Below, in pieces: positions 1-6,276 of a stretch of DNA of 15,455 bases (the stretch's first letter is position 1; the number at the start of each line of letters is the position of its first letter). The notes beneath the pieces are model-generated. The model ran no database searches. It saw only the letters and a list, made by a program, of their open reading frames with translations, and was not told the DNA's origin. The stretch is taken from the NCBI GenBank assembly GCA_028691335.1, contig JAQUZK010000011.1, positions 1 through 15,455 of the forward strand, written 5' to 3'. Position numbers and translations under genes: made by a program. This stretch comes from Candidatus Izemoplasmatales bacterium. GTDB taxonomy: Bacteria; Bacillota_I; Bacilli_A; Izemoplasmatales; Hujiaoplasmataceae.

Positions 1-36
1 GACTACTCCACCACGCGATATTTATTTCGCTATTAT

Positions 37-65
37 ATGATAACAAACACAACATGATTTGTCAA
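37..65 (-). promoter_or_regulatory. Strong leftward promoter with A-rich upstream element, possibly for an rRNA operon
   Basis: Read on the minus strand, TTGACA (60-65) is followed after exactly 17 nt by TATCAT (37-42). The stretch just upstream (66-82) is almost pure A on the minus strand, like an UP element. Transcription would start near 30 and leave the window. A perfect -35 with an A-tract is typical of rRNA/tRNA promoters, and Ala and Ile tRNA genes lie next to it. That the target is an rRNA operon is inference, because only about 30 nt of transcript are visible. Confidence 0.7.
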
Positions 66-82
66 TGTTATTTTTTTTCTTT

Positions 83-158
83 TGGTGGAGTATAGCGGGA
101 TCGAACCGCTGACCTCCTGCTTGCAAGGCAGGCGCTCTCCCAGCTGAGCTAATACCCC
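83..158 (-). tRNA. tRNA-Ala (anticodon TGC), copy 1
   Basis: A full cloverleaf of 76 nt including the encoded CCA. The anticodon loop carries TGC, and the acceptor stem has the G3-U70 wobble pair that identifies alanine tRNA. It is the last gene of the leftward tRNA array and is identical base for base to the copy at 722-797. No terminator hairpin follows; the array runs straight into the next promoter. Confidence 0.97.
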
Positions 159-169
159 GTTAAATGAGA

Positions 170-256
170 TGGTACCCGAGGCCGGACTTGAACCGGCACG
201 TCATTGCTGACATTGGATTTTAAGTCCAACGCGTCTACCTATTTCGCCACTCGGGC
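170..256 (-). tRNA. tRNA-Leu (anticodon TAA)
   Basis: 87 nt with encoded CCA. The GCCCGAG acceptor strand pairs with CTCGGGT through a terminal G-T wobble, and there is a long variable arm as in class II tRNAs. The seven-base anticodon loop CTTAAAA reads TAA, and the T-arm carries the GGTTCAA signature. It lies 11 nt from tRNA-Ala and 3 nt from tRNA-Lys, as expected for a co-transcribed array. Confidence 0.96.
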
Positions 257-259
257 AAG

Positions 260-335
260 TGGTGACCCGCAGGCGATTCGAACGCCTGACCCTTTGATTA
301 AAAGTCAAATGCTCTACCTACTGAGCTAGCGGGTC
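260..335 (-). tRNA. tRNA-Lys (anticodon TTT)
   Basis: 76 nt with encoded CCA. The GACCCGC acceptor strand pairs with GCGGGTC. The anticodon loop CTTTTAA gives TTT, and the T-arm has GTTCGAATC. It is an ordinary member of the array. Confidence 0.97.
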
Positions 336-375
336 ATAAAGCTTATTTGAATCGACTACTGCCAATTACTATAAG

Positions 376-434
376 TGCCAATTGTAGGATTCGAACCTAC
401 ATCCTGAATGCTTTACCAATTAAGCTATTTTGAC
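376..434 (-). pseudogene. tRNA relic lacking its anticodon arm
   Basis: On the minus strand this 59-nt stretch has a perfect 4-bp D-stem (GCTT/AAGC around a normal D-loop with TTGG). It also has a perfect T-arm, GTAGG-TTCGAAT-CCTAC, and a partly paired acceptor (GTCAAAA against AATTGGC with two mismatches). Only 8 nt separate the base after the D-stem from the T-stem, where about 22 are normal, so the whole anticodon stem-loop is missing. The 3' end reads ACTT rather than NCCA, although all other tRNAs here encode CCA. It sits in the array only 4 nt after tRNA-Ser, so it is probably transcribed. Its original amino acid cannot be assigned. A deleted pseudogene is likeliest; a functional tRNA-like RNA is not excluded. 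Confidence 0.7.
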
Positions 435-438
435 ATGA

Positions 439-531
439 TGGCGGAGAAAGAGGGATTCGAACCCCCGCGGCGCTCACACGCCCTGTCGGTTTTCAAGACC
501 GATCCCTTCAGCCGGACTTGGGTATTTCTCC
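439..531 (-). tRNA. tRNA-Ser (anticodon TGA)
   Basis: 93 nt with a long variable arm, discriminator G and encoded CCA, all typical of serine tRNA. The anticodon loop CTTGAAA gives TGA. The GGAGAAA acceptor strand pairs with TTTCTCC. Confidence 0.97.
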
Positions 532-548
532 GTTAATATACAATTAAG

Positions 549-625
549 TGGTGGACCCAGTAGGACTCGAACCTACGACCGATCGGTTATGAGCCGATAG
601 CTCTAACCAACTGAGCTATGGGTCC
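549..625 (-). tRNA. tRNA with CAT anticodon, probably tRNA-Ile2 (lysidine type)
   Basis: 77 nt with encoded CCA and anticodon loop CTCATAA. The body starts GGACCC and ends GGGTCCA, and the arm around the anticodon resembles the Ile-CAT tRNA of Bacillus rather than the elongator Met tRNA, which is the neighbouring gene at 633-709. It lacks the unpaired first base and the stack of three G-C pairs next to the anticodon loop that mark an initiator. If it is Ile2, its C34 would be changed to lysidine by TilS to read AUA codons. The family call rests on memory of related sequences. Confidence 0.72.
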
Positions 626-632
626 AACTTTA

Positions 633-709
633 TGGTAGCGGCGGAGAGACTTGAACTCTCAACCTCACGGGTATGAACCGTACGCTCTAGCCAGTTGAGC
701 TACACCGCC
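633..709 (-). tRNA. tRNA-Met, elongator (anticodon CAT)
   Basis: 77 nt with encoded CCA. The acceptor, D-arm and anticodon arm (GTACGG-TTCATAC-CCGTG) closely match the elongator methionine tRNA of Bacillus, and the terminal acceptor pair is G-T. It does not show initiator features. Confidence 0.9.
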
Positions 710-721
710 GTAATTTACAAA

Positions 722-797
722 TGGTGGAGTATAGCGGGATCGAACCGCTGACCTCCTGCTTGCAAGGCAGGCGCTCTCCCAGCTGAGCTAATACCCC
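722..797 (-). tRNA. tRNA-Ala (anticodon TGC), copy 2
   Basis: 76 nt, identical to 83-158 including the encoded CCA, the TGC anticodon and the G3-U70 pair. It lies directly after tRNA-Ile in transcription order; an Ile-Ala pair is also the usual content of rRNA operon spacers. Confidence 0.97.
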
Positions 798-805
798 TAA
801 AAGAA

Positions 806-882
<77 letters not shown>

Positions 883-909
883 ATTACTATTCTTTGCAAT
901 GCGAATAAT

Positions 910-938
910 ATTTTACTAAATATACAGATATTTGTCAA
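910..938 (-). promoter_or_regulatory. Promoter of the tRNA array
   Basis: On the minus strand TTGACA (933-938), a 17-nt spacer and TAAAAT (910-915) stand about 30 nt upstream of the first tRNA. The sequence upstream of the -35 is A-rich. The two tRNA-end promoters of this window share the nine bases TTGACAAAT. Confidence 0.82.
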
Positions 939-958
939 TTATTATTTTCCGTTTTTTT

Positions 959-985
959 AAAAGATTTTAGCATTAACTACTAAAA
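959..985 (-). terminator. Weak candidate terminator after the parAB-mazG string
   Basis: A 6-bp inverted repeat (TTTTAG/CTAAAA, 965-970 and 980-985) lies about 45 nt beyond the mazG-like stop and is followed on the minus strand by TCTTTT. The stem is short and AT-rich, so termination is uncertain. Nothing else is recognisable between 883 and 1029 besides the tRNA promoter. Confidence 0.3.
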
Positions 986-1029
986 CAAGGGCTAATAAAG
1001 CAAAAAATAATAATTGACCATATTTAATT

Positions 1030-1314
1030 TTATTTTGCTGGAGGGTATTTAACTTGATTTTTATCAAGTTTTTTCCGGATTATCTCTTCCGGATCTAGCC
1101 CTAAATCTGAACACATTGCCAAAGAATAAATTAGAACATCCGCTATTTCTTCTTCAACATTTTCTTGATTTGGACAGGTATCATCCCACTGATAGTTTTC
1201 CAGTAATTCTGCTGCTTCAATTATGATTGATTTAGCTAAAGCGCTTGGAGTATCATGTTCTCTCCAACCACGTTCATCTCTAAACTTAATAATATCTTCA
1301 AGTAATTTCTTCAT
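1030..1314 (-). CDS. MazG-like nucleotide pyrophosphohydrolase
   Basis: A 94-residue, single-domain, all-alpha protein. It shows the acidic metal-binding pattern of the MazG/dUTPase-type superfamily: EAAELLE at residues 33-39 and EEEIADVLIY at about 54-63. Such small enzymes hydrolyse nucleoside triphosphates to monophosphates plus pyrophosphate, often acting on non-canonical or excess dNTPs as house-cleaning. The exact substrate cannot be read from sequence. It is the last gene of the string, and its ATG overlaps the stop of the DUF951 gene (ATGA), with an AAGG ribosome site inside that gene, so translation is probably coupled. The length fits the small stand-alone MazG-like group; full MazG with two domains is much longer. 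Confidence 0.85.
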   Translation of the reverse strand: MKKLLEDIIKFRDERGWREHDTPSALAKSIIIEAAELLENYQWDDTCPNQENVEEEIADVLIYSLAMCSDLGLDPEEIIRKKLDKNQVKYPPAK

Positions 1315-1493
1315 TTTAATACCTTCTTAATTCTTTTTCTTAAATCAACTCTATCAATAACCACTACTCTTTCGCAACCTAAACATTTAATCTTACAAAT
1401 AGTTCCAAAAGATATTATTTCCCATTTGTTTTCACCGCATGGATGACCTTTTTTCAAAACTAAAACACTGCCTTCTTTTATCTCTTCATTCAT
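1311..1493 (-). CDS. DUF951 family small protein (YyzM-like)
   Basis: A 60-residue basic protein that matches the DUF951 pattern as I remember it. There is a beta-strand start with KKGHPCG at residues 15-20, a central W, then IKCLGC with a CxxC pair (C37, C40) followed by VVIDR. The function is unknown; the cysteines (C19, C33, C37, C40) could bind zinc. In Bacillus subtilis a member of this family (yyzM) also sits just downstream of spo0J, so the position is conserved. It overlaps parB by ATGA at its start and the mazG-like gene by ATGA at its end. Confidence 0.85.
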   Translation of the reverse strand: MNEEIKEGSVLVLKKGHPCGENKWEIISFGTICKIKCLGCERVVVIDRVDLRKRIKKVLK

Positions 1494-2347
1494 TTATCAT
1501 CACCACTCAATATCTTCTTAATTTTTTCTACTTCGTTTAGATCGTGAATTGTTATGACAATTTTATTACTTGTAATTTTTATTGGTTCTTTGAATTTAAA
1601 ACTAGTATTCATTTTATCTTTTAAACCGCTTAGTTCACCTTGTAACTCTTGAGGAACAGCTTTTCTTTTGATTTTATTTTTCTTTTCTTCTTTTTTCACA
1701 AGGCTTTCTATATCTCTAACAGTCAGTCTTTCCTGAATTATTAAAGCCGCTATTTTCCTAATTCTAGAAACATCTTTTAATTTACTAAGACTTCTAGCAT
1801 GCCCCATAGAAATATTCCCTTTATTTATCTCTTCTAAAACCTCTTTTGGTAAAGTCAATATTCCTAAGGCGTTAGAAACATATGAACGACTCTTACCAAT
1901 TTTTTGTGCTAACTCTAAATGAGTTAAGTTTAATGATTGAATAGCGTTTTGATAAGCTTCTGCTTCTTCAACAATCGATAGGTCTTCTCTTTGAATGTTT
2001 TCTAACAAAGCAAGTTCAGCTAAGTATTGATTGTTATAATCTCTAATAATAGCCGGAACTGTTGAAAAGCCAGCTATCTTCGATGCACGGCACCTTCTTT
2101 CGCCCGCTACCAACAGATATCCATTAGCGACCTTCTTAACTATTACTGGTTGTAAAACGCCGTTAGAGCGGATAGAATCAGCTAATTCTTGCATAGCCTG
2201 TTCGTCAAAATGACGACGTGGCTGGAAAGGATTAGGAGCTATTTTATCGAGTTCAATATCAATGACTTCTTCTTTCTCTAAATTTTCAATTTGATTCTCT
2301 TCTAATAAATCAGCTAGCCCTCTTTTAATTAACTCTTCCTTATTCAT
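1490..2347 (-). CDS. parB: Chromosome-partitioning protein ParB (Spo0J)
   Basis: A DNA-binding CTPase clamp that loads at parS sites and recruits SMC for origin segregation. Numbering from the ATG chosen here (285 residues), the N-terminal CTP-binding domain carries GERRCRAS at about 82-89 and ENIQRED at about 116-122. A helix-turn-helix spans about 143-164 (ELAQKIGKSRSYVSN) and the C-terminal dimerisation tail is Lys-rich. A TTG 12 nt upstream is in frame, but its GAGAGG ribosome site would touch the start codon, so I prefer the ATG, which is 12 nt from that site. The start overlaps the end of parA by 8 nt, and the stop overlaps the DUF951 start. The clear soj partner and operon position favour Spo0J over the paralogue Noc. 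I saw no full parS palindrome in the window. Confidence 0.95.
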   Translation of the reverse strand: MNKEELIKRGLADLLEENQIENLEKEEVIDIELDKIAPNPFQPRRHFDEQAMQELADSIRSNGVLQPVIVKKVANGYLLVAGERRCRASKIAGFSTVPAIIRDYNNQYLAELALLENIQREDLSIVEEAEAYQNAIQSLNLTHLELAQKIGKSRSYVSNALGILTLPKEVLEEINKGNISMGHARSLSKLKDVSRIRKIAALIIQERLTVRDIESLVKKEEKKNKIKRKAVPQELQGELSGLKDKMNTSFKFKEPIKITSNKIVITIHDLNEVEKIKKILSGDDK

Positions 2348-3113
2348 TTCTGGCCACAACCTCTCTCGCTAATTTTTTATAACTTAATGAAGATTTACTC
2401 TTAGGTGAATAGATCGTCACGGGAACACCGTAAAATGTAGCGTTCGAACAAGTAATATTTCGAGGAATAATAGTTTGAAATACTTTTTCTTTAAAATAAG
2501 TTTTTATTTCATTAACAATTTGATATCCTGAATTGACTCGATTATCTAACATAGTCAATAAAACACCATAAATCGTTAAAGTCTCATGATTAACCTTCTT
2601 CTTTGTTTGTACTAAACGAACGGTATTTAACAACTGAGTTAAACCATCCATAGCTAAAAATTCACACTGTACTGGAACAATTACACCATCAGAAGCCATT
2701 AAAGCGTTTATAGTTATATATCCTAAAGAAGGAGGACAATCGATAAGAATATAGTCATAGTTATCTCGTTCTTTTTGTAAAAGTTCATAGAGAATAAAAT
2801 CTCGATTTGAATCAGTAATAATCTTTTCATCTACTCCTTCAACCATTGTTTTTGCGGGTAAAACATCAATCAAAGTATTAGCAGTCTTGATAATAACATC
2901 TTCGAAAGCAGCTTCTCTCTTAAAACAATCAAAAATGCTATTTTTAAAACTCCCCCTATTAATCCCCATACAGGTCGTTGCATTTGCCTGATAATCTAAA
3001 TCTATCAACAATACTTTTTTATTTAAATCAGCTAAAGAACTAGCTAGGTTTATCGCTGTGGTGGTTTTTCCAACCCCACCTTTTTGATTAGCTATTGAAA
3101 GCACTAAGGCCAT
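2340..3113 (-). CDS. parA: Chromosome-partitioning ATPase ParA (Soj)
   Basis: 257 residues, full length for chromosomal Soj. It has the deviant Walker A motif KGGVGKTTT at residues 11-19 with the signature lysine K11. Other marks are LLIDLDYQAN at 35-44 and the Walker B region LIDCPPSLG at 123-131. It has no N-terminal DNA-binding extension, as expected for small chromosomal ParA. It would be an ATP-dependent nucleoid-binding dimer that works with ParB and, in Bacillus, also influences DnaA. An AGAGGAG ribosome site lies 11 nt before the ATG. The gene follows the membrane gene by 24 nt and overlaps parB, so it is part of the same transcription unit. Confidence 0.97.
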   Translation of the reverse strand: MALVLSIANQKGGVGKTTTAINLASSLADLNKKVLLIDLDYQANATTCMGINRGSFKNSIFDCFKREAAFEDVIIKTANTLIDVLPAKTMVEGVDEKIITDSNRDFILYELLQKERDNYDYILIDCPPSLGYITINALMASDGVIVPVQCEFLAMDGLTQLLNTVRLVQTKKKVNHETLTIYGVLLTMLDNRVNSGYQIVNEIKTYFKEKVFQTIIPRNITCSNATFYGVPVTIYSPKSKSSLSYKKLAREVVARNE

Positions 3114-3137
3114 ATAGTATTTTTCTCCTCTCTTTGT

Positions 3138-4310
3138 TTATTTTAACGTGTTTTTAAATTTTTCCATGTTTTCAAGATAAAAATCTATCAAAGTATCCGA
3201 AAAGAAATCATGAAGATCAATTTTTGCGAAAATAGAGTTTAAACTAGTTCCCTTCAAATTAATCGTTTTCCATTCTTCGGTCATAGACATTTCATCATGA
3301 AGATAAATGTATATTAAAGTAAATCCGATGATTTGTTCATCCATAAAATTTGTAATACTATCTAAATGATATTGATAACGATTTTCGTGATATTGTTCAG
3401 TTTTTTGGTATTTTAGATAAAAACTTATTAACATCGAAAACATATCCGTATTTTTATTAAGCAAGTACTTACCCAAAATATTTGCCTTTTTCTTCATAGG
3501 TATGCTAATTTCATTATTCTTAAGAATCGAATCTAAACCTTTTTCATGAATATATATGTATAAATCAATTAAATTATCAACTTTTGAAAAATCATCTAAA
3601 AGTTGTTCGGATAGAAAACCTCCTATCTCGAATGTTGCTTTTTGAAAATCAACATCTTCATAAAGCGGTGTTTTTTTAAGATTTGTTCTAATATCTTCTA
3701 AATGGTAGAGTATATCCTTTTGTAAATTACCATTAAAGTTATTAAGTTTGACCCATTCTAAATTCATATCAGCATATAATTTTTCACTATTTAAAATATT
3801 TATAAAACTTACCAAATAGTAAATAACTAATCCAGCAATATAAATATATCTAGCCCCGATAATATCGTTTATTAAGAACAGTCCTTCTCCTTGAGCCAAA
3901 GTATAAAAAATACCCAATATCACAGTTAAAGTTCCATATAGGAAATATGAATATATTTCTTGGTAAAAGACAATAACTGTAAGTGTAATATAAAAGAAGA
4001 TATACGCATAAAAACTACTTATTCCTCTTGTGTAAAACGCCATCAATAAAATTGTGTATATTATGGATATTTGGATGGCTGTGAATATTTTGTTATATCT
4101 TACAAATATTAAACACAAGAGATAAAATAATCCAAAAGTAACTAATGATAAAACTTGAAAAAGAGTTGAATAATTAAAAAAGAAAGAAAAAGGAATTGTT
4201 ACTAAAGTTATAATAAACAAAAATATCATAACTATATGTACTTTTAATTTTCTTACTTCACTAACTGGAAGTATTTCTGAATTTAGTATTCTCCTAATAA
4301 AACTTATCAT
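3138..4310 (-). CDS. Six-TM membrane protein with degenerate HD-GYP-like domain (protein 2 of a tandem pair)
   Basis: 390 residues. Six hydrophobic segments are visible at about 23-45, 49-70, 75-94, 98-118, 120-140 and 155-173, followed by a roughly 215-residue soluble, presumably cytoplasmic part. That part resembles an HD-GYP phosphodiesterase layout without its catalytic residues. YIYIHEKGLDSIL (251-263) stands where LHDIGK..IL would be, so HD has become HE. YHENRYQ (307-313) sits at the HHERYDG position with no GYP motif. The tail DFFSDTLIDFYLEN (368-381) fits the FDPxxVxxF end of the domain. Catalysis is therefore unlikely; a sensing or scaffolding role is inference. A perfect AGGAGGTG ribosome site lies in the last codons of the upstream partner, and the start overlaps its stop by 4 nt. 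I do not recognise a named family. Confidence 0.75.
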   Translation of the reverse strand: MISFIRRILNSEILPVSEVRKLKVHIVMIFLFIITLVTIPFSFFFNYSTLFQVLSLVTFGLFYLLCLIFVRYNKIFTAIQISIIYTILLMAFYTRGISSFYAYIFFYITLTVIVFYQEIYSYFLYGTLTVILGIFYTLAQGEGLFLINDIIGARYIYIAGLVIYYLVSFINILNSEKLYADMNLEWVKLNNFNGNLQKDILYHLEDIRTNLKKTPLYEDVDFQKATFEIGGFLSEQLLDDFSKVDNLIDLYIYIHEKGLDSILKNNEISIPMKKKANILGKYLLNKNTDMFSMLISFYLKYQKTEQYHENRYQYHLDSITNFMDEQIIGFTLIYIYLHDEMSMTEEWKTINLKGTSLNSIFAKIDLHDFFSDTLIDFYLENMEKFKNTLK

Positions 4311-5503
4311 ATGACACCTCCTGATGGAATAGCATCATTGATAATAGTTTCAAAAACTTTAGGGTTTTCTTGGTAAATTTTTAATACTTTAGCATCAAAA
4401 AAGTAATATAAGTTAGAGTTTATAATCGTATCATATATTTCTTCATCAGAAATAATTTTCATCCCAGGCAAGCCTTTTTTTAATGATACCAAGAAAACAG
4501 CGAAACATAGTATTTTAACATCTAAAGTATCTGTTTGTTTATTAAAGCTTTGAAAATGTGTAGCTGAAAAAATCTCTCTTTGTTTTAGTTTCTTAAGTTG
4601 TGAATGTTTAATTTTTACCATTAACCTTCTTAATTCAGATTGACTATTGATTGTTAATTTTTGCAATCTATTAATATCCTCTAAATTAAAATTAGGAAAT
4701 TGTTTTAACAAAGTGTTCTTTTCAACACCTTGATCAAGCAACTGGATAATATCAATTTTTTCAGTAAAATCATCCTTTATATTCAAATCATTACTCAATT
4801 TAAGAAGAAACTCTTTTGACTTATCGTAATAATAATCCTTCTTATATGACTTTTCTTTTAACTTATTGTCAAACTCTAATAAAAGATTTAGGTTTCTATA
4901 TTCTTTCTCCTTAGCAAAAGCAATATTATTGTAAAAGAATGTTTTTTCTTTTACTATTATGAAGCTTGATATCAATAAAATTGCAAGAAACAAAAAAACA
5001 AAGAACCCAATTGATAAATGTTTAAATGCCAATGGAGTTTGAAACTCGAAGATATTGTCATAACTTAGAGTAATCATTATTATTGAAAAAACAAAGTATA
5101 AAGTTATCCCTAATAATATTTTAATATCTTTATAAATAGAACATATAGCATATGCTACGAATAACAAAGGAATGAATGACGGTGACTTAAAATAAATAAT
5201 CAAAGTGATAATCAATGTAAATAATGATAAGGACGTTAAATATTTGTTTAATTTCAAATAATAGAAATGATCAACCGCATAAGCCGCAAAAGCAAAATTG
5301 AATAATAAAATCACAAAATAACCAATGGTAAACCCAAAAACAGTTACAAAAGGGTATTTTGCGATTATCATATAAACAAAAGTTAAAATCATCAATAAAA
5401 AGACTGAAAGTGAAACCAAGATATTTTGACTTCTTAAATGTTTCAGTTCTAGCTGTTCTCGATAACTTTGTATTTCAGAAAAAACGGAGTACTTCTTTTT
5501 CAA
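4307..5503 (-). CDS. Six-TM membrane protein with degenerate HD-GYP-like domain (protein 1 of a tandem pair)
   Basis: 398 residues with the same plan as its neighbour: a short polar N-terminus, six hydrophobic segments (about 27-48, 52-74, 89-105, 109-124, 128-147, 162-184), a charged helical linker, then a soluble domain. IDIIQLLDQGVEKNTLLKQF (250-269) matches the HDIGK..ILxKP region, with HD replaced by LD. LDVKILCFAVFLVSLKKGLP (327-346) matches the ARIxAVADxFDALTSxRP helix with its Asp residues lost. FFDAKVLKIYQ (368-378) matches FDPxVVxxF. The two proteins look like old paralogues. The start is TTG with AGGAG 9 nt upstream, and no other in-frame start precedes Met38. The ribosome site lies in the last codons of rsmG, 4 nt away. 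The gene sits where noc lies in Bacillus subtilis. Confidence 0.75.
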   Translation of the reverse strand: MKKKYSVFSEIQSYREQLELKHLRSQNILVSLSVFLLMILTFVYMIIAKYPFVTVFGFTIGYFVILLFNFAFAAYAVDHFYYLKLNKYLTSLSLFTLIITLIIYFKSPSFIPLLFVAYAICSIYKDIKILLGITLYFVFSIIMITLSYDNIFEFQTPLAFKHLSIGFFVFLFLAILLISSFIIVKEKTFFYNNIAFAKEKEYRNLNLLLEFDNKLKEKSYKKDYYYDKSKEFLLKLSNDLNIKDDFTEKIDIIQLLDQGVEKNTLLKQFPNFNLEDINRLQKLTINSQSELRRLMVKIKHSQLKKLKQREIFSATHFQSFNKQTDTLDVKILCFAVFLVSLKKGLPGMKIISDEEIYDTIINSNLYYFFDAKVLKIYQENPKVFETIINDAIPSGGVI

Positions 5504-5507
5504 ACTA

Positions 5508-6200
5508 TTACTCTCCTGTTAGAGGGCTTTTTTTTATTTTTGCAAAACTTCGAGGATAAATACTCGGAGTTTTTTTGACTTTTTTAATTAAAATAATTGC
5601 GTGAGATATTTCGTTATTTATTTCATAAATAATTACTTTGTCTAATTGTCCGCCTAGTTTTCTTATTCCCGCTTCAGCCTCATCTAGCTCTTGTTGGTAA
5701 TTTATTGATTTATAAGCAACGAAATACCCACCTAGTTTTACGTATGGAAGAGCGAGTTCTTGAAGAATATTAAGCCTAGCTACAGCACGAGCTGTAACTA
5801 GATCAAATTGGTTATTTTTATCCAACTCTTCGGCACGACCGTGTATTAATTTAACTTCTTGAAGGTTTAACAATTTTGTTAAATCATCCAAAAACTGAAT
5901 TCTTTTATTCAAACCATCAATAATTGTTACAAGTAAGTTATTATTAATTATTTTTAACGGTATAGAAGGAAATCCAGCGCCAGCTCCGATATCAAGGATT
6001 CTTTTGTTATCTAAATCAATAATACTAGACAAAATAATTGAGTCGTAAAAATGTTTCTCTTTCACTTCGTGTTCCAAAGTAATATTTGTGAGGTTCATGA
6101 CTTTATTCTTTTCAATTAGGAAATCATAGTATTTTTTAAATAGAGGGTTGTCGAGTTCTTTAAACAATTTTTCACTTAGTTTAAAATATTCTATTTGCAT
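5508..6200 (-). CDS. rsmG: 16S rRNA (guanine527-N7)-methyltransferase RsmG
   Basis: 230 residues, normal length. This SAM-dependent enzyme methylates G527 in the 530 loop of 16S rRNA in the small ribosomal subunit. The SAM-binding motif ILDIGAGAGFPSIPL is at residues 68-82. The family stretch TARAVARLNILQELALPYVKLGG follows in the second half. The ATG is preceded by AGGAG with 7-nt spacing. It follows mnmG in the order usual around firmicute replication origins. It ends in TAATAG, and its last codons hold the ribosome site of the next gene. Confidence 0.97.
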   Translation of the reverse strand: MQIEYFKLSEKLFKELDNPLFKKYYDFLIEKNKVMNLTNITLEHEVKEKHFYDSIILSSIIDLDNKRILDIGAGAGFPSIPLKIINNNLLVTIIDGLNKRIQFLDDLTKLLNLQEVKLIHGRAEELDKNNQFDLVTARAVARLNILQELALPYVKLGGYFVAYKSINYQQELDEAEAGIRKLGGQLDKVIIYEINNEISHAIILIKKVKKTPSIYPRSFAKIKKSPLTGE

Positions 6201-6226
6201 ATGCTACTCCTAATCTTTTATATTCT

Positions 6227-6255
6227 ATCATAAAAATTTAACTTTGTCTTACCAA
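6227..6255 (-). promoter_or_regulatory. Candidate promoter for rsmG and downstream genes
   Basis: In the 65-nt gap between mnmG and rsmG, TTGGTA (6250-6255), a 17-nt spacer and TATGAT (6227-6232) can be read on the minus strand. They would give a leader of about 20 nt before the rsmG ATG. Both boxes deviate from consensus. This is the only sizeable gap in the string from the phosphatase gene to mazG. Confidence 0.4.
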
Positions 6256-6258
6256 CTC

Positions 6259-6276
6259 ATGAAACTTATGTTTCAT
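6259..6276. repeat. Perfect hairpin around the mnmG stop codon
   Basis: ATGAAAC and GTTTCAT (7 bp) are separated by 4 nt. On the minus strand the mnmG stop TAA begins in the loop. No T-run follows, so it is not an intrinsic terminator; it might protect or delimit the mnmG message. The two arms are the inverse arrangement of a parS site and do not make one. Confidence 0.5.

Noticed and set aside
1..13. The 3' end of a plus-strand tRNA (TACTCCACCA).
   Set aside because: The promoter at 37-65 fires leftward across it, and 13 nt are too few to support a tRNA.
2348..2359. An upstream TTG start for parB.
   Set aside because: The ribosome site would touch the TTG; the ATG at 2347 has workable spacing and matches the usual NKEEL-like beginning.
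6259..6276. The GAAAC/GTTTC palindrome as a parS site.
   Set aside because: The arms are in inverse order compared with TGTTTCACGTGAAACA and the central CACGTG is absent. I found no other full parS by eye in the window.
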